NCBI RefSeq assembly: GCF_000507185.2
Contig: NZ_AYTM02000001.1
Coordinates: forward strand, 1 to 64,000
Origin: Pseudomonas syringae KCTC 12500
Lineage (GTDB): Bacteria; Pseudomonadota; Gammaproteobacteria; Pseudomonadales; Pseudomonadaceae
Direction of reading: 5' to 3'
Length of the DNA: 64,000 nt
The position numbers and the translations under genes are program-made. The notes beneath the pieces are model-generated. The model was not told the DNA's origin and ran no database searches. It worked only from the letters and a program-made list of their open reading frames with translations. Below are positions 27,484-36,517 of this stretch, piece after piece. How positions within the stretch are numbered: position 1 is the stretch's first letter; each line of letters begins with the position of its first letter.

Positions 27484-28117
27484 TATCCCTTCCCAATCGC
27501 TGCACGTAGATATCGAAAACCGCCATGACATCCACGTCCTGGGGGCTTCGCAGCCACTGAATCTGCAAGCCGTCCATGACCGAGAAGATCTCCTGGGCCA
27601 GGGCTTTGACATTGATATCGCCGCGCACTTCCCCCGCTTCTATCAACGCCTGCAAATGCCCGCGTGCGTGTTCGTGGGTCAGATGGAATCGTTCAAGGTG
27701 CCAGGCCCATGCCGGGTGCGCCTTCGACAGGCTCTCGGTATTCATCAGCAACGCGGCCTGACACTCCTCGGCGCTCTCGATACTGAAACTCATGCTCAGC
27801 TTGAGAAACTTCAGAAACCCTTCAAGCGTCGGCTCGGTGACCAGATCCTGAAAACGCGAGGTGACCCGCTGGTCCCTGCGTTCCAGCAGGGCGGCGAGCA
27901 GTGCTTCCTTGTTGGGGAAATGGTGCAGCAACCCTACCGTGGTGATACCGGCAAGCAGTGCAACCTCGCGCATCGACGCGCTCGAATAGCCGTCTCTGGC
28001 AAAAACAACGGTAGCGGCGTCCAGCAAGGCCTTTCTGCGCATGTCTCCCTTGGGCGCGCGGCGACGCTTGGGTGGGGCCGTTTCTGCGGATTCATTCCCT
28101 GATTCTTCGATGACCAT
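27467..28117 (-). CDS. TetR family transcriptional regulator
   Basis: A 216-residue regulator. After a basic N terminus (PPKRRRAPKGDMRRK) comes a TetR HTH (residues about 28-72; ASMREVALLAGITTVGLLHHF) and a C-terminal ligand domain. It lies 22 bp after the MATE exporter gene on the same strand, so it is probably co-transcribed and represses that operon. Ligand unknown. Confidence 0.9.
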   Translation of the reverse strand: MVIEESGNESAETAPPKRRRAPKGDMRRKALLDAATVVFARDGYSSASMREVALLAGITTVGLLHHFPNKEALLAALLERRDQRVTSRFQDLVTEPTLEGFLKFLKLSMSFSIESAEECQAALLMNTESLSKAHPAWAWHLERFHLTHEHARGHLQALIEAGEVRGDINVKALAQEIFSVMDGLQIQWLRSPQDVDVMAVFDIYVQRLGRDIKAHP

Positions 28118-28139
28118 AAAAACCTGATAACGCCTTGAT

Positions 28140-29501
28140 TCAATGTACCCCGACGCTCATGACCGGGGCCCTGCTGGTAAAAAACCGTTTCGCCGTCAGC
28201 GACGCCGTGGTGATGGAGACCAGCGCGATGAGCGCATTGCCGGTAAACATGCCGGGCAAGGCGCCGCTACTGCCGAACCAGTGAGTCCCGGCGAAGACGA
28301 ACGGCACTGTACCCGCCGTTGCCCTCAGCCAGGCAAACACCGCGACCCACCACGACCTGTTCATGGTCAGGAATACCGCGATGGCGACAAAATCCAGACC
28401 GATCAGAACCCAGAGACCGCCGCCCCACAAACAAAAGGCCATGAACACGGCGCGGGCTTCGTCCCCCAATTGGTACAGGTCGGCAATCATGCCACCACAG
28501 AGCAGAAGCACCAGCCACACGGCCAGCCCGTAGCAGACCACCAGCCGCCGGGTAAAAATGACCGCAGAACGCACGCGATCATCGCGGCTCGCACCAATGT
28601 TCTGACCCAGCACCGGAGCCAGCGCGCCAGGCAGGGCAAAAAAAGCGCAGTACGAAAACTGTATGACCCGATCCAGCACCGTCATCGCGGCCAGAGCGGA
28701 AGTGCCAAATGCCGATAGCGAGGCGACAAGATAAGCCAAACCGACCGGCGTCGCCAGATTTGCCGCCATCGCCGGGAGCGCCAGCCTGAAAGTATGCCGC
28801 GCATGCAGACGCAACAGTTTCAGATGGCGGGTAAACACCATGCCTATTCGGCTGCGCACCCAATACAGCCCGATGGATGCTGAAACTGCTGCGGATACGG
28901 CAAACGCGATCCCTGCACCGTCGAGCCCCAGGCCGAGCCCGAAGATGAAAAACGGGTCTGCCACTGCCAGCGTGGCGGCAGCGGACAGCACAACGCCCAT
29001 CGCCCGGCGGTTGTCACCAATGGTTCTGAGCATCTGCGCCGACATCTGCATCACCGCCTGCAACGCGGTAAAAGGCAGGGTCAGCCAGATAAAGCTGCGC
29101 GCTGCTTCGTAAGTGGCCGCCTCGGCACCCAGCCATCGCATGATCGGCACGATAAACGTCAACTGGGCGGCGGCTGCCAGACCGCTGACCGTGATCACCA
29201 TGAGCATCAGGCTGCCAGTGAGCCTGGGTATCGATCTGGCCGCACGATGGCCGATACGCGCGGAAAGCACCGACGCCCCGGCGATGATGAGGCCGGTTGC
29301 CAGCGCGCCATTGAAAAACATCAGGACTTTGGCAATGCCGACCGCTGCCAGAAGCACGGGGTCATGCAGCATCGATACGTAGACCAGCGTGAGAATGTCG
29401 ACCAGAAAGACGGCGAACAGGCTCAAGGCGCTGGCACTGGCGGTGACGACGATATGACGCGCTACGCTGCCTTGGGTAAATCTTGCACTGGCTTGGGCCA
29501 T
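28140..29501 (-). CDS. MATE family efflux transporter
   Basis: About 453 residues with twelve hydrophobic helices in two similar halves, as in the multidrug and toxic compound extrusion family (ASVLSARIGHRAARSIPRL after helix 2; LPFTALQAVMQMSAQMLRTIGDNRRAM; ALAPVLGQNIGASRDDRVR). These exchange Na+ or H+ for drugs or metabolites across the inner membrane. The ATG at 29501 follows TTGAGAA; a TTG four codons upstream is an alternative. It is first in a two-gene operon with tetR. Confidence 0.9.
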   Translation of the reverse strand: MAQASARFTQGSVARHIVVTASASALSLFAVFLVDILTLVYVSMLHDPVLLAAVGIAKVLMFFNGALATGLIIAGASVLSARIGHRAARSIPRLTGSLMLMVITVSGLAAAAQLTFIVPIMRWLGAEAATYEAARSFIWLTLPFTALQAVMQMSAQMLRTIGDNRRAMGVVLSAAATLAVADPFFIFGLGLGLDGAGIAFAVSAAVSASIGLYWVRSRIGMVFTRHLKLLRLHARHTFRLALPAMAANLATPVGLAYLVASLSAFGTSALAAMTVLDRVIQFSYCAFFALPGALAPVLGQNIGASRDDRVRSAVIFTRRLVVCYGLAVWLVLLLCGGMIADLYQLGDEARAVFMAFCLWGGGLWVLIGLDFVAIAVFLTMNRSWWVAVFAWLRATAGTVPFVFAGTHWFGSSGALPGMFTGNALIALVSITTASLTAKRFFTSRAPVMSVGVH

Positions 29502-29605
29502 CAACGTTCTCAAAAGGCCTTACGGATCAGGAAGGCAAGACACCCTCACGCCGTACCGTGAAGAACGATCAGCGCCGGATTGTCGGGTCGCTGTCGGATG
29601 TGCTG

Positions 29606-29860
29606 CTACCTGCTCGCCGCCATCAGACGATTCACTTCACTGCGGACCATGTTGGCGTATTCCGGCGGACTCATGGTATCCAGCTCGGAACGAACCCACT
29701 CAGACCATTTGCCCTTGCGCTTGGCGCGCTCGCCCATCAGGCGTGCCGCCTCGCCTTTTGCCTTGCCCAGATTGCTCTGCCACAGTTCGAACAGCCGGGA
29801 TTTCTCGTCTTCGAGAGCGGTACGCTCAGGGAGCGGCCGATTGGCCAGATTGAAACTCAT
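29606..29860 (-). CDS. Conserved hypothetical small protein
   Basis: 84 residues, MSFNLANRPLPERTALEDEK at the N terminus, then charged helical sequence rich in K, E and R with tryptophans (LFELWQSNLGKAKG, KGKWSEWVRSELD). It is soluble, with no signal peptide. The ATG at 29860 follows AGGTGA, favouring it over the ATG three codons upstream. The family is not recognised; the compact amphipathic helices and good ribosome site suggest a real gene. It is divergent from the DUF883 gene. Confidence 0.7.
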   Translation of the reverse strand: MSFNLANRPLPERTALEDEKSRLFELWQSNLGKAKGEAARLMGERAKRKGKWSEWVRSELDTMSPPEYANMVRSEVNRLMAASR

Positions 29861-30013
29861 CACAGTCACCTACGGCTAAAAACGGCTGCATCTTACACCC
29901 GTAAGGGGCATTGTTTGCAGAGTCTTGCGTCGGGTCATTCAAGCAATTGCAACTTTTCAGGATGCGCGAGACTCCATTGAACACTGTTGCCACCACTTGA
30001 AAGGAATACACCC

Positions 30014-30331
30014 ATGGCTCGTAAGACCCCTGCTCAACAAGCTGCCGATCAAATCAAGGATCAGGCATTCAGTGACCTGCAGGCACTGATCGAAGAATCC
30101 GACAAACTGCTCAAGGAAAGTGCTGCTCTGGTGGGCGAAGAAGCAGAGACACTGCGCGCACAGTTGAGCGCCAAACTCAAGCAGGCACTGGACTCGATGG
30201 CCAGCGTTCGCGACCGCACCAAGCCGGTTGTCGAAGCGACCGAAACTTACATCGGTGGTCACCCATGGCAGACCGTGGCTATTTCTGCGGGCTTTGGCCT
30301 GGTAGTAGGCCTGCTGCTGGGTCGTCGTTGA
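30014..30331 (+). CDS. DUF883 family protein (ElaB/YqjD/YgaM type)
   Basis: 105 residues: a long charged helical region (about 1-75, including DLQALIEESDKLLKESAALVG) followed by a C-terminal transmembrane helix VAISAGFGLVVGLLLGRR. This is the ElaB/YqjD layout, tail-anchored inner-membrane proteins that bind ribosomes in stationary phase in E. coli. The ATG at 30014 follows AAGGAA. It is a single-gene unit ending in a long hairpin. Confidence 0.9.
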   Translation: MARKTPAQQAADQIKDQAFSDLQALIEESDKLLKESAALVGEEAETLRAQLSAKLKQALDSMASVRDRTKPVVEATETYIGGHPWQTVAISAGFGLVVGLLLGRR

Positions 30332-30345
30332 TCGACTGATGAACG

Positions 30346-30377
30346 GCATCGCGGGCCAGGTTGCTGGCCCGCGATGC
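30346..30377 (+). terminator. Hairpin downstream of the DUF883 gene
   Basis: A perfect 14-bp stem (GCATCGCGGGCCAG and its complement) with loop GTTG lies 15 bp after the stop. It lacks a T-run, but is likely a terminator or transcript-end stabiliser. Confidence 0.6.
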
Positions 30378-30423
30378 TGATGCAGTAACGCGTGATGAAG
30401 CAGATGTAAACCTGGCGAATGCC

Positions 30424-30765
30424 TTAGCGGGTGTGCTGTACCACCGACGGCTCGGCAAAACGGTGCGATTTGGTCACCTTCGCCTGTAACGCGACGCGCT
30501 CTTCCTCGGCCTTGGCCTGGCTTTCGTAAGGCCCTATCAATACCTGCTGTTTCCCGTCCACGTCCACGATGATCGGGGCATAACTGCGCTCGAGCAACCA
30601 GGCGCTGGAATCGCTGACCGCCTCCCGCGAGTTCATCTGAATGAACCACTGCGGCGTAGAGACCGGAGCAGTCGCTGCCGTCCCCTGGACTTTATCCCTG
30701 GCGGGCCCGCCTCCATCGCATCCGGCCAGAGCCAGTACCGCTATCATCATTACCGTCTTGCGCAC
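30424..30765 (-). CDS. SPOR-domain lipoprotein
   Basis: 113 residues. A lipoprotein signal peptide MRKTVMMIAVLALAGC has its lipidated cysteine at residue 16; a short linker precedes a SPOR-like domain (QWFIQMNSREAVSDSSAWLL, QQVLIGPYESQAKAEEE). SPOR domains bind denuded peptidoglycan, often at the septum. It converges on the DUF883 gene. Confidence 0.82.
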   Translation of the reverse strand: MRKTVMMIAVLALAGCDGGGPARDKVQGTAATAPVSTPQWFIQMNSREAVSDSSAWLLERSYAPIIVDVDGKQQVLIGPYESQAKAEEERVALQAKVTKSHRFAEPSVVQHTR

Positions 30766-31032
30766 GTAGGTTTGCTCCTCGTCTGAAGTGGCGCGAGTCT
30801 AACATCGCGGCGCGGCCCGTTGATCACCTGTGTCGAGGTGTCGCACTGCTTCTGGAATGACGTGAAGTACCTGCAATACGGGGCTATCACCACATCGGGC
30901 CGGTTTGGCGGCAACCGCCGATCATGTAATCAGATATTTCTTTGCATATAAACGCCACAGGAAGTGTCACACGACTGCGACCATGTTGATCGGTGGCTTG
31001 CCGCCATCGATGCATTAGAACAGGAGTTCATC

Positions 31033-32103
31033 ATGTGCGACGACCGAAATCCCCTGCATTGTTTCATTCCGCCTTACATGCTCGAGCGTATGGCGCAGTC
31101 CCCCAAGAACCTGGTCAGCGCCCGGGCCATTGCCAACCTGACGAGCAGCTCGGCATTCCTCGCTTCCCGCCTCTCTGCGCGAACCATGCCATCCATGCAC
31201 GCGATCAAATCGCCTGACGGACGAAAGCACCGTGTGATTCATGATGCCAAAGGCACTGACGACCTCCCCGGCGCGGTGGTGCGCAAGGAAGGCCAGGCAG
31301 CGACGGGCGACAAGGCGACCGATGAAGCCTACGATGGCTCAGGCGACGTCTATGATTTCTATGCGCAGCTGTTCGAACGCAACTCGCTGGACGACAGTGG
31401 CATGTCGCTGGTCTCGACCGTGCACGTCGCCGAAGTGGATTTCAACGGCGAGCATGTACCGCTGAGCAACGCTTACTGGAATGGCAGCCAGATGGCTTAC
31501 GGCGATGGGGATGACCTGGTCTTCAAGCGCTTTACCGGCAGCCTTGAAGTGATCGGTCATGAACTGACCCACGGCGTGCAGAGTTTCACCTCGAACCTTG
31601 ACTACCGCGGGCAATCCGGGGCCTTGAACGAGCACTTTGCCGATGTATTCGGCATGCTGGTGCGCCAGTGGAAACAAGGCACCAGCGCCGCCGAGTCGGA
31701 CTGGGTGGTGGGCAAGGAGTTGCTGGTGCCGGCCCCGACGCGACGAGGCATTCGCGATATGGAAAAACCCGGCACTGCGTATTCCAACGATCCGGATCTG
31801 GGTGATGATCCGCAACCGGCGACGATGGCCGACCTGTATACCGGTGCCAAGGATCGCGGCGGCGTGCACATCAACTCGGGCATTCCCAACCGGGCATTCG
31901 TGCTGGTGGCCAAGGCGCTGGGCGGAAATGCCTGGGAAGTGGCGGGCAGAATCTGGTATGAAACGATGCTGGAGCTGGCCTCGGACAGTCAATTCATCGA
32001 CTGTGCCAAGGCCAGCGTAAAAATAGCCTCGGACCCGCGCTTCGGCCCCAAAGCCAAAAAAGCCGTGCAGGCGGCCTGGAAAGAGGTCGGTCTCAAGGTA
32101 TAG
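31033..32103 (+). CDS. M4 (thermolysin-like) zinc metalloprotease, protealysin type
   Basis: 356 residues. The zinc motif HELTH lies at about 176-180, with the third ligand glutamate in GALNEHFADVFGM (about 199) and the catalytic histidine region DRGGVHINSGIPNRAF. There is no signal peptide and only a short N-terminal propeptide (CDDRNPLHCFIPPYMLERMA resembles the protealysin precursor motif), unlike secreted thermolysins with long pro-regions. The ATG at 31033 follows ACAGGAG. An emfourin-like inhibitor gene starts 30 bp downstream, the arrangement known for the Serratia protealysin operon. Likely an intracellular or non-classically exported protease. Confidence 0.92.
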   Translation: MCDDRNPLHCFIPPYMLERMAQSPKNLVSARAIANLTSSSAFLASRLSARTMPSMHAIKSPDGRKHRVIHDAKGTDDLPGAVVRKEGQAATGDKATDEAYDGSGDVYDFYAQLFERNSLDDSGMSLVSTVHVAEVDFNGEHVPLSNAYWNGSQMAYGDGDDLVFKRFTGSLEVIGHELTHGVQSFTSNLDYRGQSGALNEHFADVFGMLVRQWKQGTSAAESDWVVGKELLVPAPTRRGIRDMEKPGTAYSNDPDLGDDPQPATMADLYTGAKDRGGVHINSGIPNRAFVLVAKALGGNAWEVAGRIWYETMLELASDSQFIDCAKASVKIASDPRFGPKAKKAVQAAWKEVGLKV

Positions 32104-32133
32104 CCAAAGCGTAACCACCTAAAGGTGCTTGAA

Positions 32134-32433
32134 ATGAAGGTCTGTCTAGTGCAATCCGGCGGTTTTGCAGGTGCAGTCAAACGCTGTGAAGTCGATACAG
32201 CCACCCTTGAGCAGCCCGAAGCCGAGCAGTTGCAGAGGCTGGTGAGCGATAGCGGCCTGAATCAGTCCAGCAGTGCTTTCAATGACGAAGCGCGGGACCT
32301 GAATCAGTACGAAATCACCATCGAGGATGACGCCAAGGCAATCTGCCTGACGTTCGACGAACACAACGTGCCTGCATCTGCCCGCCAGTTGCTCGGCTTT
32401 CTCAAGCAACGCGTCAAACCCGGTAAGCTCTGA
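32134..32433 (+). CDS. Emfourin-like inhibitor of the adjacent M4 protease
   Basis: 99 residues, MKVCLVQSGGFAGAVKRCEV at the start, ending in LLGFLKQRVKPGKL. The N-terminal pattern (hydrophobic strand, SGGFAG) and placement directly behind a protealysin-like gene match emfourin, the potent protealysin inhibitor described from Serratia. The ATG at 32134 lies behind AAAGGTG; the frame also opens three codons earlier. It is probably co-transcribed with the protease and controls its activity in the cytoplasm. Confidence 0.82.
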   Translation: MKVCLVQSGGFAGAVKRCEVDTATLEQPEAEQLQRLVSDSGLNQSSSAFNDEARDLNQYEITIEDDAKAICLTFDEHNVPASARQLLGFLKQRVKPGKL

Positions 32434-32692
32434 GACAGGCCCTTTGCCAAAGGACTCTGGCCGCAGCGATGCCCTTTCGTCGACAGATGGGGGACATCGC
32501 TGCTACCGGATTCGCCACCATGACTCCGCGCATGGAATAATGGCGCAGTGACATGTGAACCACCCGACACCCTGGCGGTCAATGATTTGTACCGATCTGC
32601 TAGCGTTGACCGTACAAAAAAAAACGCTTCACACTGCCATTAACGAGGTATCTTTTCGTGCTGCGCGTTCTTACCTCCTTACCTCTGCACCA

Positions 32693-33331
32693 ATGGCGTC
32701 GATGAGCACTGTGCATCCTATCGAACACTCTTCCGGCCTGATTATCTGCGAGCACTGCGACTCGCTCTACAAAGCCCATCCTCTGCAGCCCGGCGAGGCA
32801 GCATTCTGCCTTCGCTGCGAAGCACTGCTCGGTCGCGGCCATCGGGTGACCATAGAACAGTTGCTGGCGTTGACCATCGCTGCAGCGATACTGTTCGTAT
32901 TCGCCAATCTGTTCCCGGTCATCAGCATCAATATGAAGGGCCTCTCCAACGAGGTGACGCTGTGGCAATCGGTTGAAGCCCTTGCTCAAGGACGTATCAC
33001 GATCATTGCCTTGGTGGCCGGTCTTTCGATCATTTTTGCGCCGCTATTGCAGATCGTCCTGCTGTTCTGGGTGCTGGTACACGCGCACAAGGGCATCGTG
33101 GCGCCCGGCTTCAGAACCTGCATGCGCGCCCTGGAGCACTTGCGCCCATGGAGCATGCTCGAAGTGTGCATGCTTGGCATTCTGGTGGCGATCATCAAAC
33201 TGTCCGGGATGCTCGACGTACACCCCGGCGTCGGGCTCTGGGCCATGGCAATGTTGATGGTGCTGATCCTGCTGATTGCCAACAAGGATATCCGCCGGTT
33301 GTGGGACGAACTGGGAGTGCAGCCGCAATGA
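32693..33331 (+). CDS. PqiA-type membrane protein, first half
   Basis: About 212 residues. An N-terminal zinc-ribbon-like segment with two CxxC pairs (CEHCDSLY, FCLRCEAL) is followed by four transmembrane helices of the PqiA/LetA domain (VFANLFPVISINMKG, PWSMLEVCMLGILVAIIKL). E. coli PqiA carries two such domains in one chain; here they are separate genes, this one and the next. The start is uncertain: ATG 32693 or 32702, neither with a strong ribosome site. The operon encodes a lipid-transport bridge of the MCE type across the periplasm. Confidence 0.88.
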   Translation: MASMSTVHPIEHSSGLIICEHCDSLYKAHPLQPGEAAFCLRCEALLGRGHRVTIEQLLALTIAAAILFVFANLFPVISINMKGLSNEVTLWQSVEALAQGRITIIALVAGLSIIFAPLLQIVLLFWVLVHAHKGIVAPGFRTCMRALEHLRPWSMLEVCMLGILVAIIKLSGMLDVHPGVGLWAMAMLMVLILLIANKDIRRLWDELGVQPQ

Positions 33332-33942
33332 ACGGCATCCCTTTCGCCCATGAACACAAGCTGTGCCTGTGCCACACCTGCGGTTATCCCTGCCAGGAGG
33401 ACGCTACACGCTGTCCGCGTTGTGATTCACCTGTGCACAAACGCAAACCCAACAGCATCAGCCGCACCTGGGCCTATCTGATTGCCGCGCTGATTTTCTA
33501 TATCCCGGCCAACGTACTGCCGGTGATGTACACCAACCTGCTGGGCAACCGCAGCGAAAGCACGATCATGAGCGGCGTCATCGAGTTTTTCGAAAGCGGT
33601 TCCTGGGACATCGCCATCCTGATTTTCGTCGCCAGTGTTCTGGTGCCATGCATCAAGTTTCTGGTGCTGGGCATGCTGCTGATCACCTGCCAGCGTCGCA
33701 GCACCTGGGCGATGCGCGAGCGCGCGCGCCTGTATCGCTTCATCGAACTGATCGGCTACTGGTCGATGCTCGATGTGCTGGTTGTAGCCCTTGTGGCGTC
33801 TCTTGTTCAGTTTCGCGAGCTCAGTACTATCGAGCCGCGAATCGGTATTCTGTTTTTTGGCTTGGTAGTGGTGATGACGATGTTCGCCGCCATGAGTTTC
33901 GATCCCCGGCTTATCTGGGACGCAGAGGTTGAAGATGTCTGA
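33328..33942 (+). CDS. PqiA-type membrane protein, second half
   Basis: 204 residues with the same plan as its neighbour. There are two CxxC pairs (CHTCGYPC, CPRCDSPV), then four helices with ALIFYIPANVLPVMYTN and IGYWSMLDVLVVALVAS. The start ATG overlaps the previous stop (ATGA at 33328), showing translational coupling. Together the two proteins probably form the inner-membrane component that loads lipids into the PqiB tunnel. Confidence 0.9.
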   Translation: MNGIPFAHEHKLCLCHTCGYPCQEDATRCPRCDSPVHKRKPNSISRTWAYLIAALIFYIPANVLPVMYTNLLGNRSESTIMSGVIEFFESGSWDIAILIFVASVLVPCIKFLVLGMLLITCQRRSTWAMRERARLYRFIELIGYWSMLDVLVVALVASLVQFRELSTIEPRIGILFFGLVVVMTMFAAMSFDPRLIWDAEVEDV

Positions 33943-35614
33943 CAGTACCCTCCCCCCACCTGCTTCAGTGCCACGCCCTGAAGTCAAACGTCGTCGCCTG
34001 CGTGTCTCGCTGATCTGGCTGGTGCCAATCGTTGCCGCGATCATTGGCATATCCATGGCCTTGCATGACTGGATGAACATCGGTCCCAGAATCACTGTCA
34101 GCTTCCTGACAGCCGAAGGTCTGGAAGCCAACAAGACCCAGGTCAAATACAAGAACGTGGTGATCGGCATGGTCACGGATATCAGCCTCAGTGACGACCG
34201 CACGCATGTGCTGGCCACCATCGAGCTGAACACCAGCGCTACTCCGTTCACGCGGGTCGACAGCCAGTTCTGGGTGGTGCGCCCGCGCATCGGCGCACAT
34301 GGGGTTTCGGGCGTGGACACGCTGCTTTCGGGTGCTTTCATCGGTGCCGACGCAGGCAGCGCCGAGGAAACCAAGGCCAGCTTCACCGGCCTGGAAACGC
34401 CGCCGCCGGTGACCTTCGGTGAAAAAGGCAAGCGCTTCACCCTGCACACCGACGATCTGGGCTCGCTGGACATCGGCTCACCGATCTACTTCAGGCGTAT
34501 TCAGGTCGGTCAGGTGGTGGCTTACGATCTGTCCAAGGACGGCCGCGGCGTCGATATCCAGATTTTCATCAACGCTCCGAACGATCAGTACATCACCACC
34601 GACACACGCTTCTGGAACGCCAGCGGTGTCGATATCACCGTCGGAGCCTCAGGCGTCAAGGTCAATACGCAGTCGCTGACCTCGATCATTTCCGGCGGTA
34701 TCGCCTTTCGCGAGCCGAACTGGAGCCCGGACTCGAAACCGGCGGACGAGAACGCAGAATTCAAGATATTCGATGACCAGGCCACGGCGATGGCACCTCC
34801 CGACGGCGAGCCACGCTACATCCGCATGCGCTTCAATCAATCGCTTCGCGGCCTGACGGTCAACGCGGCGGTTGACTTCCTCGGGGTCAACATCGGCAAG
34901 GTGGTTTCGGTGGATCTGGACTACGATCCGGCCACCAAGACCTTCCCCGGCATCGTTGGCGCAGTGATCTATCCCAAGCGCCTGGGCGCAGCCGAGTCCA
35001 AGCTCAAGGAACTCGGCGGCTCGGGCGATGAAGAAGAACAATCTGCCCGCGTACTGGGTGCCTTTGTGGCCAATGGTCTGCGCGCGCAGGTGCGTAACGG
35101 CAACCTGCTGACTGGCCAGCTGTACATTGCCATGGAGTTCGATCCAAAGGCGCCGAAGGTGGCGTTCAACGCAAAGGCCCGACCGCTGGAGATTCCGACT
35201 GTGCCGGGCAGCTTCGACAAGCTGCAGGAGCAGTTGCAGGCATTCGTCGAAAAGCTCAGCAACTTGCCGATCGACCAGCTGGCGGGCAACCTCAACGGCA
35301 CCCTCAGCGAATTGCAGAAAACCCTCAAACAGGTCAACAGCAGCGTATTGCCGCAGATGCGTGGCACCTTGCAGCAGGCCGAGAAAACCCTGGGGACTGC
35401 CAACGACTCGTTCGCCGAAGATTCACCTGCGCGTCAGCAACTGGGCCAGGCCATGGATGAAGTGCAACGTACTGCACGTTCGGTGCGGGTCCTGACCGAC
35501 TTCCTCAGCCGCCACCCGGAATCGCTGATTCGCGGCCGTACGGGCGACGCAGCGCCACGTTCGTTCAACGCCCCGTCCTCGTCCCGAGCCATTGATCCGG
35601 AGCCAAAACAATGA
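33935..35614 (+). CDS. pqiB: PqiB, MlaD-family protein with three MCE domains
   Basis: 559 residues. One N-terminal transmembrane helix (about 20-42, SLIWLVPIVAAIIGISMAL) is followed by three MCE domains: the first at GPRITVSFLTAEGLEANKTQV, the second near DLGSLDIGSPIYFRRIQVGQV, the third near ALRGLTVNAAVDF. A C-terminal helical region (about 430-530, LQEQLQAFVEKLSNLPIDQL) forms the needle stalk in the E. coli homologue. PqiB hexamers build a periplasm-spanning tunnel for lipids. The ATG at 33935 overlaps the previous gene by 8 bases and follows AGAGG. Confidence 0.93.
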   Translation: MSDSTLPPPASVPRPEVKRRRLRVSLIWLVPIVAAIIGISMALHDWMNIGPRITVSFLTAEGLEANKTQVKYKNVVIGMVTDISLSDDRTHVLATIELNTSATPFTRVDSQFWVVRPRIGAHGVSGVDTLLSGAFIGADAGSAEETKASFTGLETPPPVTFGEKGKRFTLHTDDLGSLDIGSPIYFRRIQVGQVVAYDLSKDGRGVDIQIFINAPNDQYITTDTRFWNASGVDITVGASGVKVNTQSLTSIISGGIAFREPNWSPDSKPADENAEFKIFDDQATAMAPPDGEPRYIRMRFNQSLRGLTVNAAVDFLGVNIGKVVSVDLDYDPATKTFPGIVGAVIYPKRLGAAESKLKELGGSGDEEEQSARVLGAFVANGLRAQVRNGNLLTGQLYIAMEFDPKAPKVAFNAKARPLEIPTVPGSFDKLQEQLQAFVEKLSNLPIDQLAGNLNGTLSELQKTLKQVNSSVLPQMRGTLQQAEKTLGTANDSFAEDSPARQQLGQAMDEVQRTARSVRVLTDFLSRHPESLIRGRTGDAAPRSFNAPSSSRAIDPEPKQ

Positions 35615-36234
35615 CCTTGCGCCTGAAACTGATGGTACTTGCCGCAGCAGTAGGCCTGGGTGCCTGTACATCGACACAGACCCACTACTACACGCTGATC
35701 GCGCCGATGAGCGCGACCAGCACGGCCGCCAGCAAACCCATGCCGTTCCAGTTCGAGATGCTGCCGGTGATCATGCCGGTGCAGGTAGACCAGCCGCCGC
35801 TGGTGGTTCGTCAGGGTAACGGCAGCCTGGCCATTCTGGACACCGAACGCTGGGGATCACCCCTGGGCGACGAGTTTCACGATGCGCTGACCCCGCAACT
35901 GGAGCGTCGCTTCGGCAGCCGCGACATGGCCGGCTTGCCGAAAAACAGTGGCCAGCCGACATTGTCGATCCGTACCGACGTGCGGCGTTTCGAGTCGATG
36001 CCCGGCAACTACGCCCTGATTGATGTGGTGTGGACACTCGGGCTTCGCGAGGCTGGCGCCACGGCGGGCAGCAAACGGCAAAGCCTGACCTGCAGCAGCG
36101 TGATCCGCGAGGAGGCCGGTGAAGGCATGGAAAATCTCATCATTGCCCACCAGAAAGCGGTTGCGCAGCTGGCAGACAAGATCGCCGCCACGGCTGCGAG
36201 CTGGACCGCACAGCGCGCCTCGCGCTGCCTGTAA
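35611..36234 (+). CDS. pqiC: PqiC family outer-membrane lipoprotein
   Basis: 207 residues. The lipoprotein signal MTLRLKLMVLAAAVGLGAC has its cysteine at residue 19; the mature domain has the PqiC/ABC-auxiliary pattern (HYYTLIAPM, VIMPVQVDQPPLVVR, LGDEFHDALTPQLERRF). It anchors the end of the PqiB tunnel at the outer membrane. The start overlaps the pqiB stop (ATGA). It is last gene of the operon, followed by a terminator at 36243. Confidence 0.92.
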   Translation: MTLRLKLMVLAAAVGLGACTSTQTHYYTLIAPMSATSTAASKPMPFQFEMLPVIMPVQVDQPPLVVRQGNGSLAILDTERWGSPLGDEFHDALTPQLERRFGSRDMAGLPKNSGQPTLSIRTDVRRFESMPGNYALIDVVWTLGLREAGATAGSKRQSLTCSSVIREEAGEGMENLIIAHQKAVAQLADKIAATAASWTAQRASRCL

Positions 36235-36242
36235 CTCTATCG

Positions 36243-36271
36243 GGAGGTCTGCGCAAAAGACCTCCTGTTTT
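36243..36271 (+). terminator. Terminator of the pqi operon
   Basis: The perfect 8-bp stem GGAGGTCT/AGACCTCC with loop GCGCAAA is followed by TGTTTT, nine bases after the pqiC stop. Confidence 0.85.
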
Positions 36272-36517
36272 CGCCGAACTCAGCCTGGAACCCTCCGGCC
36301 AGACGCCTGGGCATCGCGGCTCAAAGCGTTCAATTCGGTACAAAAATGTATCACCCTGGCGGATTCCTACGTACACTCTGCCACCTGTCTGGTACGTTAG
36401 TACCTGATTAGACCGAACACTCAACTTCTCGCCCTTGCAGGGATGTCTGATCAGTCGACGCCAGAAACGCTTGTTAACCCTGACTGTAGCGGTGCACAGT
36501 TTATCGAGGACAAACGG

